Source: a virus. From it: a stretch of 49,777 nt of DNA. The position numbers and the translations under genes were made by a program. The notes beneath the pieces are model-generated. The model searched no databases, was not told where the DNA came from, and saw only the letters and a list, made by a program, of their open reading frames with translations. Of the stretch, positions 6,063 to 13,610 are shown in pieces. How positions within the stretch are numbered: the first letter of the stretch is position 1; each line of letters begins with the position of its first letter. The stretch lies in IMG/VR virus record IMGVR_UViG_3300032731_000119, positions 1 to 49,777 of that record; one strand, written 5' to 3'.

Positions 6063-6635
6063 ATGAAATACGATGAATATGACGGATACGACCAAAGAGA
6101 AAAGATTAAAGATTTCGATAAAGTATTTAAAATAGGAGAAATAACTATGGAAAAGCAAATTAAAGAGATTAAAAAAGAGGAAACAGAATGGGGAGAACGA
6201 ATCACCCTAACCTTTACAGACGGCAAAATTAATAGCTGTATCCTGGGAGATAAAGCACCAGCAGACTTCAGCGACACGATGAAAGGGTTTAAAGAGGGAG
6301 ATCGTGGGGACTTTACATTAACTCAAAGTAAAAAGAACCCTAAGTACTGGAACATTACTGGTGCTGTTAAAGTTATCCGTGACGACATGGATGAAACCCC
6401 ACTCGATGACACCCCTGTTCCCTCTACTACGCCCGTCACACCCAGCCCACCTAAAGAGAAATACGTTAAACCCGTAGATGAAGCGATGCACCAGAAAAAC
6501 CGCAGTATGGCACTGGCATACGCTAAGGATATGGGAGTAGCATGGATAAACCAGGGTAAAAAGTTTGGGTGTAAAGAAATAGCTGAACTAGCTAATTCAT
6601 TCGCACAGTACATAGAGATAGGGTCTTGGGAGTAG
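6063..6635 (+). CDS. OB-fold-like putative single-strand DNA-binding protein, 190 aa
   Basis: Residues about 30-105 alternate short beta strands (ERITLTFTDGK, GDRGDFTLTQSK, KYWNITGAVKV) in an OB-fold-like order. A Pro/Thr linker with acidic residues follows (about 112-135), then a helical domain (MHQKNRSMALAYAKDMG...IAELANSFAQYIE). The layout fits metagenomic phage proteins proposed to bind ssDNA. Starts at 6063 (AAGGGA) or 6147 (MEKQIKEIK, TAGGAG) are both possible. It sits directly upstream of a Cas4-like nuclease and in the replication block. Function is inferred. Confidence 0.5.
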   Translation: MKYDEYDGYDQREKIKDFDKVFKIGEITMEKQIKEIKKEETEWGERITLTFTDGKINSCILGDKAPADFSDTMKGFKEGDRGDFTLTQSKKNPKYWNITGAVKVIRDDMDETPLDDTPVPSTTPVTPSPPKEKYVKPVDEAMHQKNRSMALAYAKDMGVAWINQGKKFGCKEIAELANSFAQYIEIGSWE

Positions 6636-6639
6636 TGCC

Positions 6640-6816
6640 GTGAAAGATGATATACTAATGGAACTGTTTTCTGATCTAAATAAAATTTGTGAAGCACAAC
6701 AAAATAGAATAGAAACACTCGAAAAGCAAATACGGGGTCTTATGAATTGTTTTAGGGATATTAGAGACTCCTATAAGGAGAAAAAAAAATGGCCTTAAAA
6801 GGATTAATCTGTCCTA
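6640..6816 (+). CDS. Coiled-coil small protein, 58 aa
   Basis: GTG at 6640 follows GGGAG by seven bases and the frame runs to TAA at 6814, overlapping the next gene by 28 bp. The product (KDDILMELFSDLNKICEAQQ...) is a heptad-like helix. The long overlap makes it less certain, but the frame is open only when begun at this ribosome site. Confidence 0.45.
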
Positions 6817-7652
6817 ATGGTTTAGAGGTTACTTTTGATTTGTGCTTTAATTCCCCTCCGTGCAAGGAACGCTGTCACCCTCTACCTGTGCTCATGTCTC
6901 TAGAAGATGGCAGGGTATTCTTCCCTAATAGTTGGTCAACTACTGAGATGCTACAGCCTCCACAAATAGCTATTCTTAAACGTACCCACGATTATTATAT
7001 GCTACCAGATGACTTGATGTTTGCTACTTTCGGTACAGCGTGGCATAAACTAATTGAAGACACAAAAGGTAGGCTAGGTCACAACATGACCCGTGTCTTT
7101 TTAGATTCACCAACTCATTTTTCTGGGCACATTTTCCTATTCGAGGAGGAAAACTACTTTGAAGAAGAGGTGCTGGATGGTGTGTACTTAACTGGTACCC
7201 CCGATTTGTACGATGTAGATAGAAACATATTGTATGACTTCAAAACAACTAAGTATTACTACACTCTCAAATACATAATGGAAAAGGGATGGGATAAGGC
7301 TGATACTACATACCACTGGCAAATTAACATTTACCGCCGATTTAAGTATCCCACAGCTAAAATGAAGATGTATTGCCTGGTCAAAGATTATGCCCGTAAT
7401 ATGGCAGAGAAGGGTATACACCCTACTATGAACCTAACCGTGCCTCTAATAGCCGATGATGACGTAGATAACCTAGTTAAGAAGCGATTGGGACATTTAA
7501 CCGACTGTATGGATAACGACAATAATCCAAGGCCGTGCTTAACGTCTGAAATGTGGATTAGCAAGAAGGGCGTACCTCTAAGGTGTACCGAGTATTGTGC
7601 CGTCAATAAATTCTGTCCCCAGTATGAGGAATACATGGAAAATGGAAGTTAA
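6789..7652 (+). CDS. Cas4/RecB-like PD-(D/E)XK nuclease, 287 aa
   Basis: The nuclease core is readable in order: GTAWH (His86), GTPD (Asp139), DFKT (Asp150, Lys152) and QINIYR (Gln178, Tyr182), the motif set of RecB/Cas4 nucleases. Three C-terminal cysteines (CTEYCAVNKFC, residues 266, 270, 276), with cysteines near the N terminus (19, 25, 29), match the Cas4/AddB-type 4Fe-4S arrangement. Such phage nucleases process DNA ends for recombination. It is flanked by the OB-like protein and, a little further on, the HNH-like protein and the ATPase. No cas1/cas2 or array is nearby, so a CRISPR role is unlikely. Catalytic residues appear intact. Confidence 0.75.
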   Translation: MALKGLICPNGLEVTFDLCFNSPPCKERCHPLPVLMSLEDGRVFFPNSWSTTEMLQPPQIAILKRTHDYYMLPDDLMFATFGTAWHKLIEDTKGRLGHNMTRVFLDSPTHFSGHIFLFEEENYFEEEVLDGVYLTGTPDLYDVDRNILYDFKTTKYYYTLKYIMEKGWDKADTTYHWQINIYRRFKYPTAKMKMYCLVKDYARNMAEKGIHPTMNLTVPLIADDDVDNLVKKRLGHLTDCMDNDNNPRPCLTSEMWISKKGVPLRCTEYCAVNKFCPQYEEYMENGS

Positions 7653-7794
7653 TACAAATAATACAGAGAAGTACACGGAAGGGGAAAGAGAATTGATAGA
7701 ACGTATTATCTGTGACGAGTTTTGGTATCAACTAGGCGATAAATCTATAGGATATGTCGTTGATGTTATAATCAGATTTAGTAGAGAAGAATAG
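7642..7794 (+). CDS. Small acidic protein, 50 aa
   Basis: ATG at 7642 (MEVNTNNTEKYTEGERELIE) overlaps the nuclease gene by 11 bp, implying coupled translation. It is acidic and helical with no known domain. It may be an accessory of the nuclease, but only proximity supports that. Confidence 0.5.
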   Translation: MEVNTNNTEKYTEGERELIERIICDEFWYQLGDKSIGYVVDVIIRFSREE

Positions 7795-7804
7795 GGAGGA
7801 TTAA

Positions 7805-7969
7805 ATGAATACAAAATTCATGTTTTGGTGTGGTTTTGTGGTAGCGATTGTCAATATATTTGCTCTGGTGGCAGATATTGTGACCAGGAACTACATGCTA
7901 GCGATTGTTCATGGGGTATGTGCTATTACATGCGGGGCACTCGCTATTTATTGGTTTGGGCAAGAGTAA
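7805..7969 (+). CDS. Two-helix membrane protein, 54 aa
   Basis: ATG at 7805 follows GGGAGG by six bases. Hydrophobic helices at about residues 4-25 and 31-50 are separated by a short polar turn (VTRNY). No family assigned. Confidence 0.55.
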   Translation: MNTKFMFWCGFVVAIVNIFALVADIVTRNYMLAIVHGVCAITCGALAIYWFGQE

Positions 7970-7977
7970 AAATATAA

Positions 7978-8670
7978 ATGACTAAAATACAAGCCTTTAA
8001 AGAACCTAAAAACAAAGCCAAGATAGATATGGCGCGGCAGGTAGTCGACAGATTAGTCAACTGTAGACAAGAGGCTACCAAGAATATCCTTGAAGTAGGG
8101 ATGTGTCTAAATTTAGTGTATGTTCAAAAACTGTGGAAGTACCTGGACTGTGAACACTGGAAGGAGTTTCTAGGATCTATCGAAATGCCGTACTCATCAG
8201 CTAGAGATGCTATGGGACTGTACTCGTTTTTTGTAGAAGAACACCAACTACCAATAGAGGAACTAGCTACATTGGGCAGAAGAAAGTTACAAATACTCCT
8301 ACCATACCTCAAAAAGCACCCGAATGAGATTAGTCAGGTTGGTGAATTCGAGGGGTTATTACACTACGCTACTGAGTGGTCGGTAAGTGATACTATCAAT
8401 GAGGTACGGCAATTAGAGGGTAAAGAACCTATGAGTCCCCGTGATTCTAACCAGTTAGAGGGAGAACTTGTGTGCGTCAATCACCCTAACCGAAAAGCAG
8501 TTAAGCACCACTTCCCACTTAGGCGTAGGCGATTAACAAAAGAGGAACTTAAATACAAGTGGTTACCAGTCTGTCCTGAGTGTCATAACGAAACCGAGCA
8601 CAGAGAGAAAGACTGGCTATGGGAGAATAAGGTTAATATCTTTGACTACTTCTATGAGGGTAAAAAATGA
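7978..8670 (+). CDS. DNA-binding-like N-terminal domain fused to HNH-like zinc domain, 230 aa
   Basis: The first about 155 residues are helical, reminiscent of DUF3102/ParB-type HTH proteins. The C-terminal 70 residues have CVNHPN (Cys166), KHHFPLRRRR (His177, His178), then CPECHNETEH (Cys199, Cys202, His203, His208). This resembles an HNH endonuclease or a related treble clef, with the expected HH...C-x2-CH spacing. A DNA-cleaving or replication-initiation role is plausible. It ends 150 bp before the ATPase gene with inverted repeats between, so it could act on that site. Start ATG 7978 has only a weak ribosome site. Confidence 0.6.
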   Translation: MTKIQAFKEPKNKAKIDMARQVVDRLVNCRQEATKNILEVGMCLNLVYVQKLWKYLDCEHWKEFLGSIEMPYSSARDAMGLYSFFVEEHQLPIEELATLGRRKLQILLPYLKKHPNEISQVGEFEGLLHYATEWSVSDTINEVRQLEGKEPMSPRDSNQLEGELVCVNHPNRKAVKHHFPLRRRRLTKEELKYKWLPVCPECHNETEHREKDWLWENKVNIFDYFYEGKK

Positions 8671-8820
8671 GCACGCCTGGCATATTGGTGTCTGTGTTGT
8701 TTTCTTTCTCTTCTCTTAGAGAGTGTCTATATACACTCTCCTTCTTATTCTTCTTCTTATATATCTTAATAGATTCTTATAAGAATAAGAGATCGTATAT
8801 ATATAGGGAGGGTTGTCACT
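8671..8820. other. Intergenic region rich in inverted repeats; possible terminator or origin
   Basis: GAGAGTGT (8719-8726) pairs perfectly with ACACTCTC (8733-8740) around a 6-base loop and is followed by a pyrimidine-rich tract. ATTCTTATAAGAAT (8773-8786) is a perfect 14-bp palindrome, followed by alternating TATATATATA. The region is AT-rich and lies between the HNH-like fusion and the ATPase. The first hairpin could terminate transcription; the set could also form a replication origin. Confidence 0.45.
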
Positions 8821-9825
8821 TTGCTTGAAAACTGGAAGTTTCTGATGCAAGTCCAAGCCGTCCTTAGTGAAGAAAAGAACGACAAATGGAAGGTTAACAG
8901 GGTAATCTCTATTGCCCGTGAGAACTTTGGACAGGATTCAAAGAATCTGACTAAAGAAATTAGGGAGTGGATACTGACCACAAACGGCTACTTTACGACT
9001 CTAGATTTATATACCGGACTACATTTGGCTACGAGGAAGGATAAAAAACACGCTGTAACTGTGCTGCTGAGAGAGATAAGGGCTAAGAGAATAGAGCGTC
9101 ATTATGAGAAGAATGGTATCTATAGGCGTGTAGAGGACGACCTGCTTGAACTAGACTGGAAGGGTGCTATAGTTAAACCGATGGACATAGACTGGCCTCT
9201 AGGTATTGGAGAGTTCTTCACCACTTATAGAAAAAATATCTTCCTGGTAACTGGTACTCCCGATGCTGGGAAAACAGCTTTCTTCTACGACTTTATTAAA
9301 CGCAACCAGGCTAAACATAAGATTAACCTCTACAAGAGTGAGGAGATGGAAGCTGATATTAAGAACAGGTTATCTAAGCATGAGGACATGAAGATTGAAG
9401 ATTGGGACTTTAAGGTGTACTCGCACGATCATAACTTTGCTCATGTTATAGATCCTGATGCTGTGAGTGTAATAGATTATATAGATCTGAATAACGAAAT
9501 GTTTAAGATTGGCTTGTATATAAGAGAGATATATAATAAAATAAAAGAGGGCAAGGGTATATGCCTGATTGGATTACAGAAGAAGTTTAATCAGGACATG
9601 GGATATGGACTGGAGTTTGGTATGAAGATACCTAGATTGTATTTAAGTATCGAAGCTGGTACGGCAAAAATCTTAAAGTGTAAAGATAGGAGGCATGATG
9701 ATGATAATGCTACGGGTAAGATATTGAAATATAAACTGGTCGGGGGTTGGAAGTTTATGCCTCAGACGGGGTGGTACAGACCAGAGGATGAAAAATTAGC
9801 GTCTGACGCATGGGGGAAAAGATGA
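8821..9825 (+). CDS. RecA/DnaB-like ATPase, probable replicative helicase or loader, 334 aa
   Basis: Walker A is GTPDAGKT (Gly145-Thr152). A conserved Glu pair follows in YKSEEM (174-175), as in DnaB/RecA-fold ATPases, and Walker B-like hydrophobics end in VIDYID (Asp219, Asp222). The N-terminal about 110 residues look like one or two winged helices (WILTTNGYFTTLDLYTGL), a DNA-binding addition. The start is TTG at 8821, eight bases after GGGAGGG. With no DNA polymerase or primase seen, it is the best replication protein candidate, possibly recruiting host enzymes. It could equally be a recombination ATPase. Confidence 0.65.
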   Translation: MLENWKFLMQVQAVLSEEKNDKWKVNRVISIARENFGQDSKNLTKEIREWILTTNGYFTTLDLYTGLHLATRKDKKHAVTVLLREIRAKRIERHYEKNGIYRRVEDDLLELDWKGAIVKPMDIDWPLGIGEFFTTYRKNIFLVTGTPDAGKTAFFYDFIKRNQAKHKINLYKSEEMEADIKNRLSKHEDMKIEDWDFKVYSHDHNFAHVIDPDAVSVIDYIDLNNEMFKIGLYIREIYNKIKEGKGICLIGLQKKFNQDMGYGLEFGMKIPRLYLSIEAGTAKILKCKDRRHDDDNATGKILKYKLVGGWKFMPQTGWYRPEDEKLASDAWGKR

Positions 9826-9887
9826 GGAAACTTAGAAAATTTAATCTACCGTGGCCTCGTGATTACGTTACGGCAGTATACCAATGA
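9822..9887 (+). CDS. Basic mini-protein, 21 aa (doubtful)
   Basis: ATG at 9822 overlaps the ATPase stop and the TGA overlaps the next ATG (9884), so it forms an overlapping chain. The product is a short basic peptide (MRKLRKFNLPWPRDYV). It may serve only to couple translation. Confidence 0.35.
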   Translation: MRKLRKFNLPWPRDYVTAVYQ

Positions 9888-10051
9888 TTAAGGTAAGCGA
9901 TTGCTGTGGGGCTAAGATTGAAGCAGATCTTCGCTATATTCAATATGTCGATAATGGAATTAAAGAACACATCTGTTGCAAATGCTACGAGCGATGCAAG
10001 CCTATAAACTCTAGAGATTTCTTGGAAAAGGAGGATAAGGGGAATAAATAA
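9884..10051 (+). CDS. Zinc-ribbon protein, 55 aa
   Basis: It begins MIKVSDCCGAKIEAD and has CCKCYERC, the CCGA...CxxC pattern of small zinc ribbons. Stop and start overlap with the neighbours on both sides. Function not known. Confidence 0.6.
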   Translation: MIKVSDCCGAKIEADLRYIQYVDNGIKEHICCKCYERCKPINSRDFLEKEDKGNK

Positions 10052-10239
10052 TGAGAGAATATGCACATATAACAATCACCGAAGATAGGGTGGTAACCAA
10101 GTCCAGGGCAGGGACAAACGATGACTTGGAAACCGATGTCCAATACTTTGCTAATGATATGCACTTGGATTGGATAATACGGAGTATCAAGGGAGCATAC
10201 CGTCAAGTAGTACTTGACGATAAGAGGAGTAAAAAATGA
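10051..10239 (+). CDS. Hypothetical protein, 62 aa
   Basis: It begins MREYAHITITEDRVVTKSRA; a beta-strand start and a helical second half (MHLDWIIRSIKGAYR). It follows AAGGGG and overlaps the next gene by 4 bp. No family recognised. Confidence 0.55.
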   Translation: MREYAHITITEDRVVTKSRAGTNDDLETDVQYFANDMHLDWIIRSIKGAYRQVVLDDKRSKK

Positions 10240-10433
10240 TAAAAGTATATTGTGATAAATGTATGGAAGATGTAGACCCAGGTGGTGAGTATTATTGTCA
10301 GGGTTGCATAGCTAGACTAGAGAAAGAGGTCGAACAACTCGGGGAAGAGGTTATACGCCTGGAAAAGAAATATAAGGAAGGACTAGCAGAGATAGAACGT
10401 AAAGTATTTAGACCTACACCCCAGGAGGAGTAA
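10236..10433 (+). CDS. Zinc ribbon plus coiled coil, 65 aa
   Basis: CDKCMED and CQGC form a ribbon in the first 24 residues; the rest is a heptad helix (ARLEKEVEQLGEEVIRLEKK). This ribbon-plus-coiled-coil design suggests a dimer. It overlaps the upstream gene by 4 bp. Confidence 0.6.
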   Translation: MIKVYCDKCMEDVDPGGEYYCQGCIARLEKEVEQLGEEVIRLEKKYKEGLAEIERKVFRPTPQEE

Positions 10434-10436
10434 ACC

Positions 10437-10595
10437 ATGAGTGAGAAGCTACTAAAGCAGAAGCCTGTGTCTAGGGATAGTGTGGATAAATGGGCATTAG
10501 AACTATCGGAGATGAACTATTGGGATAGCGAAGATATGGAAGAACTTATAATACGTATGCTCACCGAGCTAGGGCATGAGGTGGAGAAAACATGA
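10437..10595 (+). CDS. Hypothetical protein, 52 aa
   Basis: ATG at 10437 has GGAGGAG seven bases upstream, and the TGA overlaps the next ATG by 4 bp. It is helical and acidic (MNYWDSEDMEELIIRMLTEL). No family recognised. Confidence 0.55.
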   Translation: MSEKLLKQKPVSRDSVDKWALELSEMNYWDSEDMEELIIRMLTELGHEVEKT

Positions 10596-11374
10596 AACTA
10601 TTTGATGGTTTAAAATTAGTATTCCTAACAGACCTTCACTTAGAGACTTTGCCTACCCGTACTGGATGGGAACCTGCTACTGCACCGTGCTTGGATACTG
10701 CACTTAATTTCTGCGAGGACTTCAAACCTGACATCACCATACTTGGTGGTGATATCATGAATTTTGATGAGATCTCAGAGCATACAAAAGATAAACCGTT
10801 ACTTCGTGAGGGGCGTAGGTTGAAACATGACTTCGATTATGGAAATGAAGTCCTGGATAGAGTGGATAAGTTTACTAAGGGAGATAAGATATTCCAAGAA
10901 GGGAACCACGAAATACGATTTGCACGATGGGTTGAAAGAAATCCAAGTGTCGAGGGTTTAGTTAGTATTGAACAAAACTTAAAGCTCAAAGAACGTGGGT
11001 ATAAAGTAATAAAAGAAAACGTCATCTACAAAGTAGGTCACGCTAGGTTTTTTCACGGACTTTATACAAATAAATATCATAGTGCCAAAACCGTAGAGGT
11101 CGTTGGGGATAATATTTTTTATGGTCACACACATTCGGTTCAGGTTTTCTCTAAACACAACTATGAACAGAACCCTATAATCGGTTATAATGTTGGTTCA
11201 CTATGTGAGCTTCGCCCCTTCTATGGTCGAAATAGACCTAACCAATGGGTTAATGCGTTCGGTGTGTTTTACTTCTCTGGAAGCGGACACTTTACCTTTT
11301 ATAATCCTATAATAATTCGGGGACAATTTTGGTGGAACGGAAAGTTATACACCCCAGAAGGGAGGAAAAAATGA
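10592..11374 (+). CDS. Calcineurin-like metallophosphoesterase, 260 aa
   Basis: All metal-site motifs are present: TDLH (Asp14, His16), GGD (Asp54), GNHE (Asn105, His106), FHG (His155) and GHTH (His179, His181). This family binds two metal ions and includes phosphatases and Mre11/SbcD-type DNA nucleases. The size is near the minimal catalytic domain, with no SbcD capping domain. Its place in the DNA-metabolism operon suggests a nuclease or a nucleotide/RNA phosphatase. Stop and start overlap with both neighbours. Confidence 0.8.
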   Translation: MKLFDGLKLVFLTDLHLETLPTRTGWEPATAPCLDTALNFCEDFKPDITILGGDIMNFDEISEHTKDKPLLREGRRLKHDFDYGNEVLDRVDKFTKGDKIFQEGNHEIRFARWVERNPSVEGLVSIEQNLKLKERGYKVIKENVIYKVGHARFFHGLYTNKYHSAKTVEVVGDNIFYGHTHSVQVFSKHNYEQNPIIGYNVGSLCELRPFYGRNRPNQWVNAFGVFYFSGSGHFTFYNPIIIRGQFWWNGKLYTPEGRKK

Positions 11375-11577
11375 AATACTACGAAGAAGGATGGCTTGCA
11401 GAAGTTTATTTAGTAAAAAATCTTTCTAAAAAAGATTGGGAAGGGTACCGATTGAAAGTAATTAGAACTCTTACACCGTCTCCAACATTTAATTCTATTG
11501 ATGATGGCGAAGTATTCCAATGTGGATATAACCCAAAATACGGCGGTTACATGAAATCATGGAGGATAACAGCATGA
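11371..11577 (+). CDS. Hypothetical protein, 68 aa
   Basis: ATG at 11371 (MKYYEEGWLAEVYLVKN) overlaps the phosphoesterase stop and has GGGAGG seven bases upstream. The sequence alternates beta strands (WEGYRLKVIRTL, GEVFQCGYN). No family recognised. Confidence 0.55.
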   Translation: MKYYEEGWLAEVYLVKNLSKKDWEGYRLKVIRTLTPSPTFNSIDDGEVFQCGYNPKYGGYMKSWRITA

Positions 11578-11864
11578 ATACTAAACAACACGGTAGATGG
11601 TGGTCGTGGAAGTATATGACGGAGCAAGAGTCTATCTCCAGGTTACCGCAAAAACAGATGTGTATGGGTACCGCCCCAAGGTTAGATGAGTTCATTCCTG
11701 GTGGGTGGGTACGTGGGCATCAGCCTCTGTGTATAAAGTGTGTTAATGATTGTATGATATTATTAGGTGATGAAGGTACTAAACAGTCGGTTATATGCTT
11801 TGATTTTTCTACTGGAAATTATAAAGGAGTAAGCCATGAGCGAGAAACAGCTTTCAAGGGATGA
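11574..11864 (+). CDS. Hypothetical protein, 96 aa
   Basis: ATG at 11574 overlaps the preceding stop (ATGA). The product starts MNTKQHGRWWSWKYMTEQES and has a CIKCVNDC motif near the middle, possibly metal binding. Its 3' end overlaps the next gene by 29 bp. Confidence 0.5.
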   Translation: MNTKQHGRWWSWKYMTEQESISRLPQKQMCMGTAPRLDEFIPGGWVRGHQPLCIKCVNDCMILLGDEGTKQSVICFDFSTGNYKGVSHERETAFKG

Positions 11865-12021
11865 GTTGGTTGTGTGGTTTGATGGTATAACATGGAAATC
11901 TCGTTACCGTTTAACGTGGAGAGACAATGACGAGCAGGCCTATCAGCAAATCAGGGCGAAGTTGGAGGAGAAAACTTACGCTGAATTTACAGAAGGAGTA
12001 AGCCTTGACCAAGGAATGTAA
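11836..12021 (+). CDS. Paralog of the DELVxW/RLTWR module, 61 aa
   Basis: ATG at 11836 follows AAAGGAGTAAGCC. Residues about 8-44 (DELVVWFDG...RLTWRDNDEQAYQQIR) match the C-terminal part of the 3550-3843 product. Here the module stands alone without the cysteine domain. Function unknown. Confidence 0.6.
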   Translation: MSEKQLSRDELVVWFDGITWKSRYRLTWRDNDEQAYQQIRAKLEEKTYAEFTEGVSLDQGM

Positions 12022-12103
12022 AGAATGTGGCATCTGCCACCGTACCCACGGAAAAACGGGTAAACCTTTAAAGATACAGGAACACCACCTGGATAAGGAG
12101 TAA
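12005..12103 (+). CDS. Mini zinc-knuckle protein, 32 aa
   Basis: The TTG at 12005 follows AAGGAGTAAGCC exactly as the ATG at 11836 does, which supports this start. The product, starting MTKECKECGICHRTHG, has three Cys and several His residues. TAA at 12101-12103 is four bases before the next ATG. Confidence 0.5.
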   Translation: MTKECKECGICHRTHGKTGKPLKIQEHHLDKE

Positions 12104-12106
12104 ATC

Positions 12107-12337
12107 ATGACTAAAGTAATACAGGCTCACCATCTATTCACCAAAAATCAGTTCGATAAGTACCTTAAAGATTTAACGGGCAGTATCACAAAGGGTGAAC
12201 ATGAAATACTGAGTAAAATTCAATGGTACACACGAGGGGAGGTAAGCAAAGATTTTATTTGGGCGTTAAAAGTATTCGTATCCATATATGAACCATTGGC
12301 TATAGACCAATCATTATTTAAGAAGGATAAAGTATGA
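12107..12337 (+). CDS. Hypothetical protein, 76 aa
   Basis: It begins MTKVIQAHHLFTKNQFDKYL and is largely helical. AAGGAGTAAATC precedes the ATG. It overlaps the next gene by 4 bp. No family recognised. Confidence 0.6.
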   Translation: MTKVIQAHHLFTKNQFDKYLKDLTGSITKGEHEILSKIQWYTRGEVSKDFIWALKVFVSIYEPLAIDQSLFKKDKV

Positions 12338-12660
12338 GTAAAACAACTAAGATAACTACTGAGTGGGACGAAACCACAGTCGATGATTTGCGTAAAGCCG
12401 TAGAAAACCAACCTCCACAGCTTAATAGACCAGTGGAAGTGACGTGGGAAGATACCCAGGGCAAGGGGGGATGGAGGACACAGGAAGAAATGCAGGAGAT
12501 GTTAAAGAGTGCCTTCACCATACGTACCATAGGCTACCTAGTCGGGGACAATAAAGAACGCATAGCACTAACAACGGGTATAAGTGAGGACGGTAACTAC
12601 ATGGACATAACTACTATCCCCCGTCCGTGTGTTAAGAATATTAAATATTTAGATGAATAA
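12334..12660 (+). CDS. Conserved phage hypothetical (GGW...IRTIGYLV...DITTIPR), 108 aa
   Basis: The pattern VTWEDT-GGWRTQEEM-FTIRTIGYLVGDNKE-ITTIPR is familiar from small, widespread phage proteins with no assigned function. It looks like an alpha/beta fold. Overlaps the upstream gene by 4 bp; a weak AGGA site precedes it. Confidence 0.65.
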   Translation: MSKTTKITTEWDETTVDDLRKAVENQPPQLNRPVEVTWEDTQGKGGWRTQEEMQEMLKSAFTIRTIGYLVGDNKERIALTTGISEDGNYMDITTIPRPCVKNIKYLDE

Positions 12661-12679
12661 TTTAATTTAGGAGGAAATT

Positions 12680-12844
12680 ATGACAACAGAAGAAAGGCTC
12701 ATTAAATTAGAGCAAGAGGTTAATGCGTTGTTTCATCACTTGAACAAGGAAGCCGTGTGGCAAAGAAGTAGTCGGACGGGCGTGGATGAGCATCCGTTTA
12801 TGGAACGGGCAATTGTTATTGATTGTGACCTTAGACGAAGGTGA
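12680..12844 (+). CDS. Hypothetical protein, 54 aa
   Basis: ATG at 12680 follows TTAGGAGGAAATT, a strong ribosome site. The product begins MTTEERLIKLEQEVNALF, a heptad helix, then a polar tail. No family recognised. Confidence 0.6.
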   Translation: MTTEERLIKLEQEVNALFHHLNKEAVWQRSSRTGVDEHPFMERAIVIDCDLRRR

Positions 12845-12860
12845 AAGCAAGGAGTAAGAA

Positions 12861-12941
12861 ATGGGTGTAACAACAATGGAATTAAGCCACCCTGAATACC
12901 TCAAGGTCTATCGCACTAAAAAAGGAGTTAAAAATGAATAA
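12861..12941 (+). CDS. Mini-protein, 26 aa
   Basis: ATG at 12861 sits behind AAGGAGTAAGAA, the operon's recurring start cassette. The stop overlaps the next ATG by 8 bp. The product (MGVTTMELSHPEYLKVYRTK) has no known relatives. Confidence 0.4.
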   Translation: MGVTTMELSHPEYLKVYRTKKGVKNE

Positions 12942-13182
12942 GGGAAAGATAACTCACAAACATCTATTGTCTATCGTGAAAAGATTTGCTACTGATTATA
13001 CTCCATTTGGTAACGACGACAGGGAAACGCCTAATTGGGGTTCGGACTGTTCGGCAGGATGTCAGTTTAATATTCCACTAGAACATGAATACGGAACAGA
13101 TTGGGGAGTGTGTTGCAATCCATTGGCTCGCAGATGTGGGCTATTAACCTTTGAGCATCAGGGTTGCAGGAAGTTTAAATAA
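12934..13182 (+). CDS. Cys-rich protein with DWGVCxNP...LLTFEHQGC motif, 82 aa
   Basis: Cysteines at DCSAGC, GVCCNP, RRCG and HQGC frame a W/G-rich core. The DWGVC-x-NP...GLLTFEHQGC pattern recurs in uncharacterised bacterial and phage proteins. It probably binds one metal. An AAAAAAGGAGTT site precedes the ATG. Confidence 0.65.
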   Translation: MNKGKITHKHLLSIVKRFATDYTPFGNDDRETPNWGSDCSAGCQFNIPLEHEYGTDWGVCCNPLARRCGLLTFEHQGCRKFK

Positions 13183-13225
13183 AAAAAGGAGTAAGAAATA
13201 AGAAACATTTATAAGGAGGGATGAC

Positions 13226-13429
13226 ATGCAAAAGGAACCAAGAGATGGTTTTACCAGAGAAGAACTACAAGAACTTAAAACTAGGGCTGTTCAAATGGCT
13301 GATATTGAAGGACTCAATTTCTATTGGCAGCGGGCGTATATTCGCCTTGCCGACGCAGCCGACCATTTGGATGCTATGATGGCACGGTGTACTCATTATT
13401 CACTAAATGAAGGAGTAAGAAATAAGTGA
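13226..13429 (+). CDS. Hypothetical helical protein, 67 aa
   Basis: It begins MQKEPRDGFTREELQELKTR, then amphipathic helices (FYWQRAYIRLADAADHLDAM). AAGGAGGGATGAC precedes the ATG. No family recognised. Confidence 0.6.
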   Translation: MQKEPRDGFTREELQELKTRAVQMADIEGLNFYWQRAYIRLADAADHLDAMMARCTHYSLNEGVRNK

Positions 13430-13439
13430 AACATTAAAA

Positions 13440-13610
13440 ATGGGTTTATGTGAATTAACTATTTATTTAGATAAGCTTGTAGAGGTATATAAGTCAGAAA
13501 TTGGGTGGGATCCTCTTCTGGAACAAGCTACAAAAGAAATTAAGGAAAGGTTGCAAAATAAGGGGGGTAAAATGACAAATGAAGAAATATTAACACAAAG
13601 GAGTAAATAA
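13440..13610 (+). CDS. Hypothetical protein, 56 aa
   Basis: ATG at 13440 (MGLCELTIYLDKLVEVYKSE) has no close Shine-Dalgarno; the frame is open to TAA at 13608-13610, overlapping the next start by 1 bp. Helical. The preceding 30 bp carry an AAGGAGTAAGAAATAAG copy like that at 13186. Confidence 0.45.
   Translation: MGLCELTIYLDKLVEVYKSEIGWDPLLEQATKEIKERLQNKGGKMTNEEILTQRSK

Noticed and set aside
6789-7652. Cas4-like gene as part of a CRISPR system
   Set aside because: No other cas genes or repeat arrays are present; the gene sits in a recombination-type operon.
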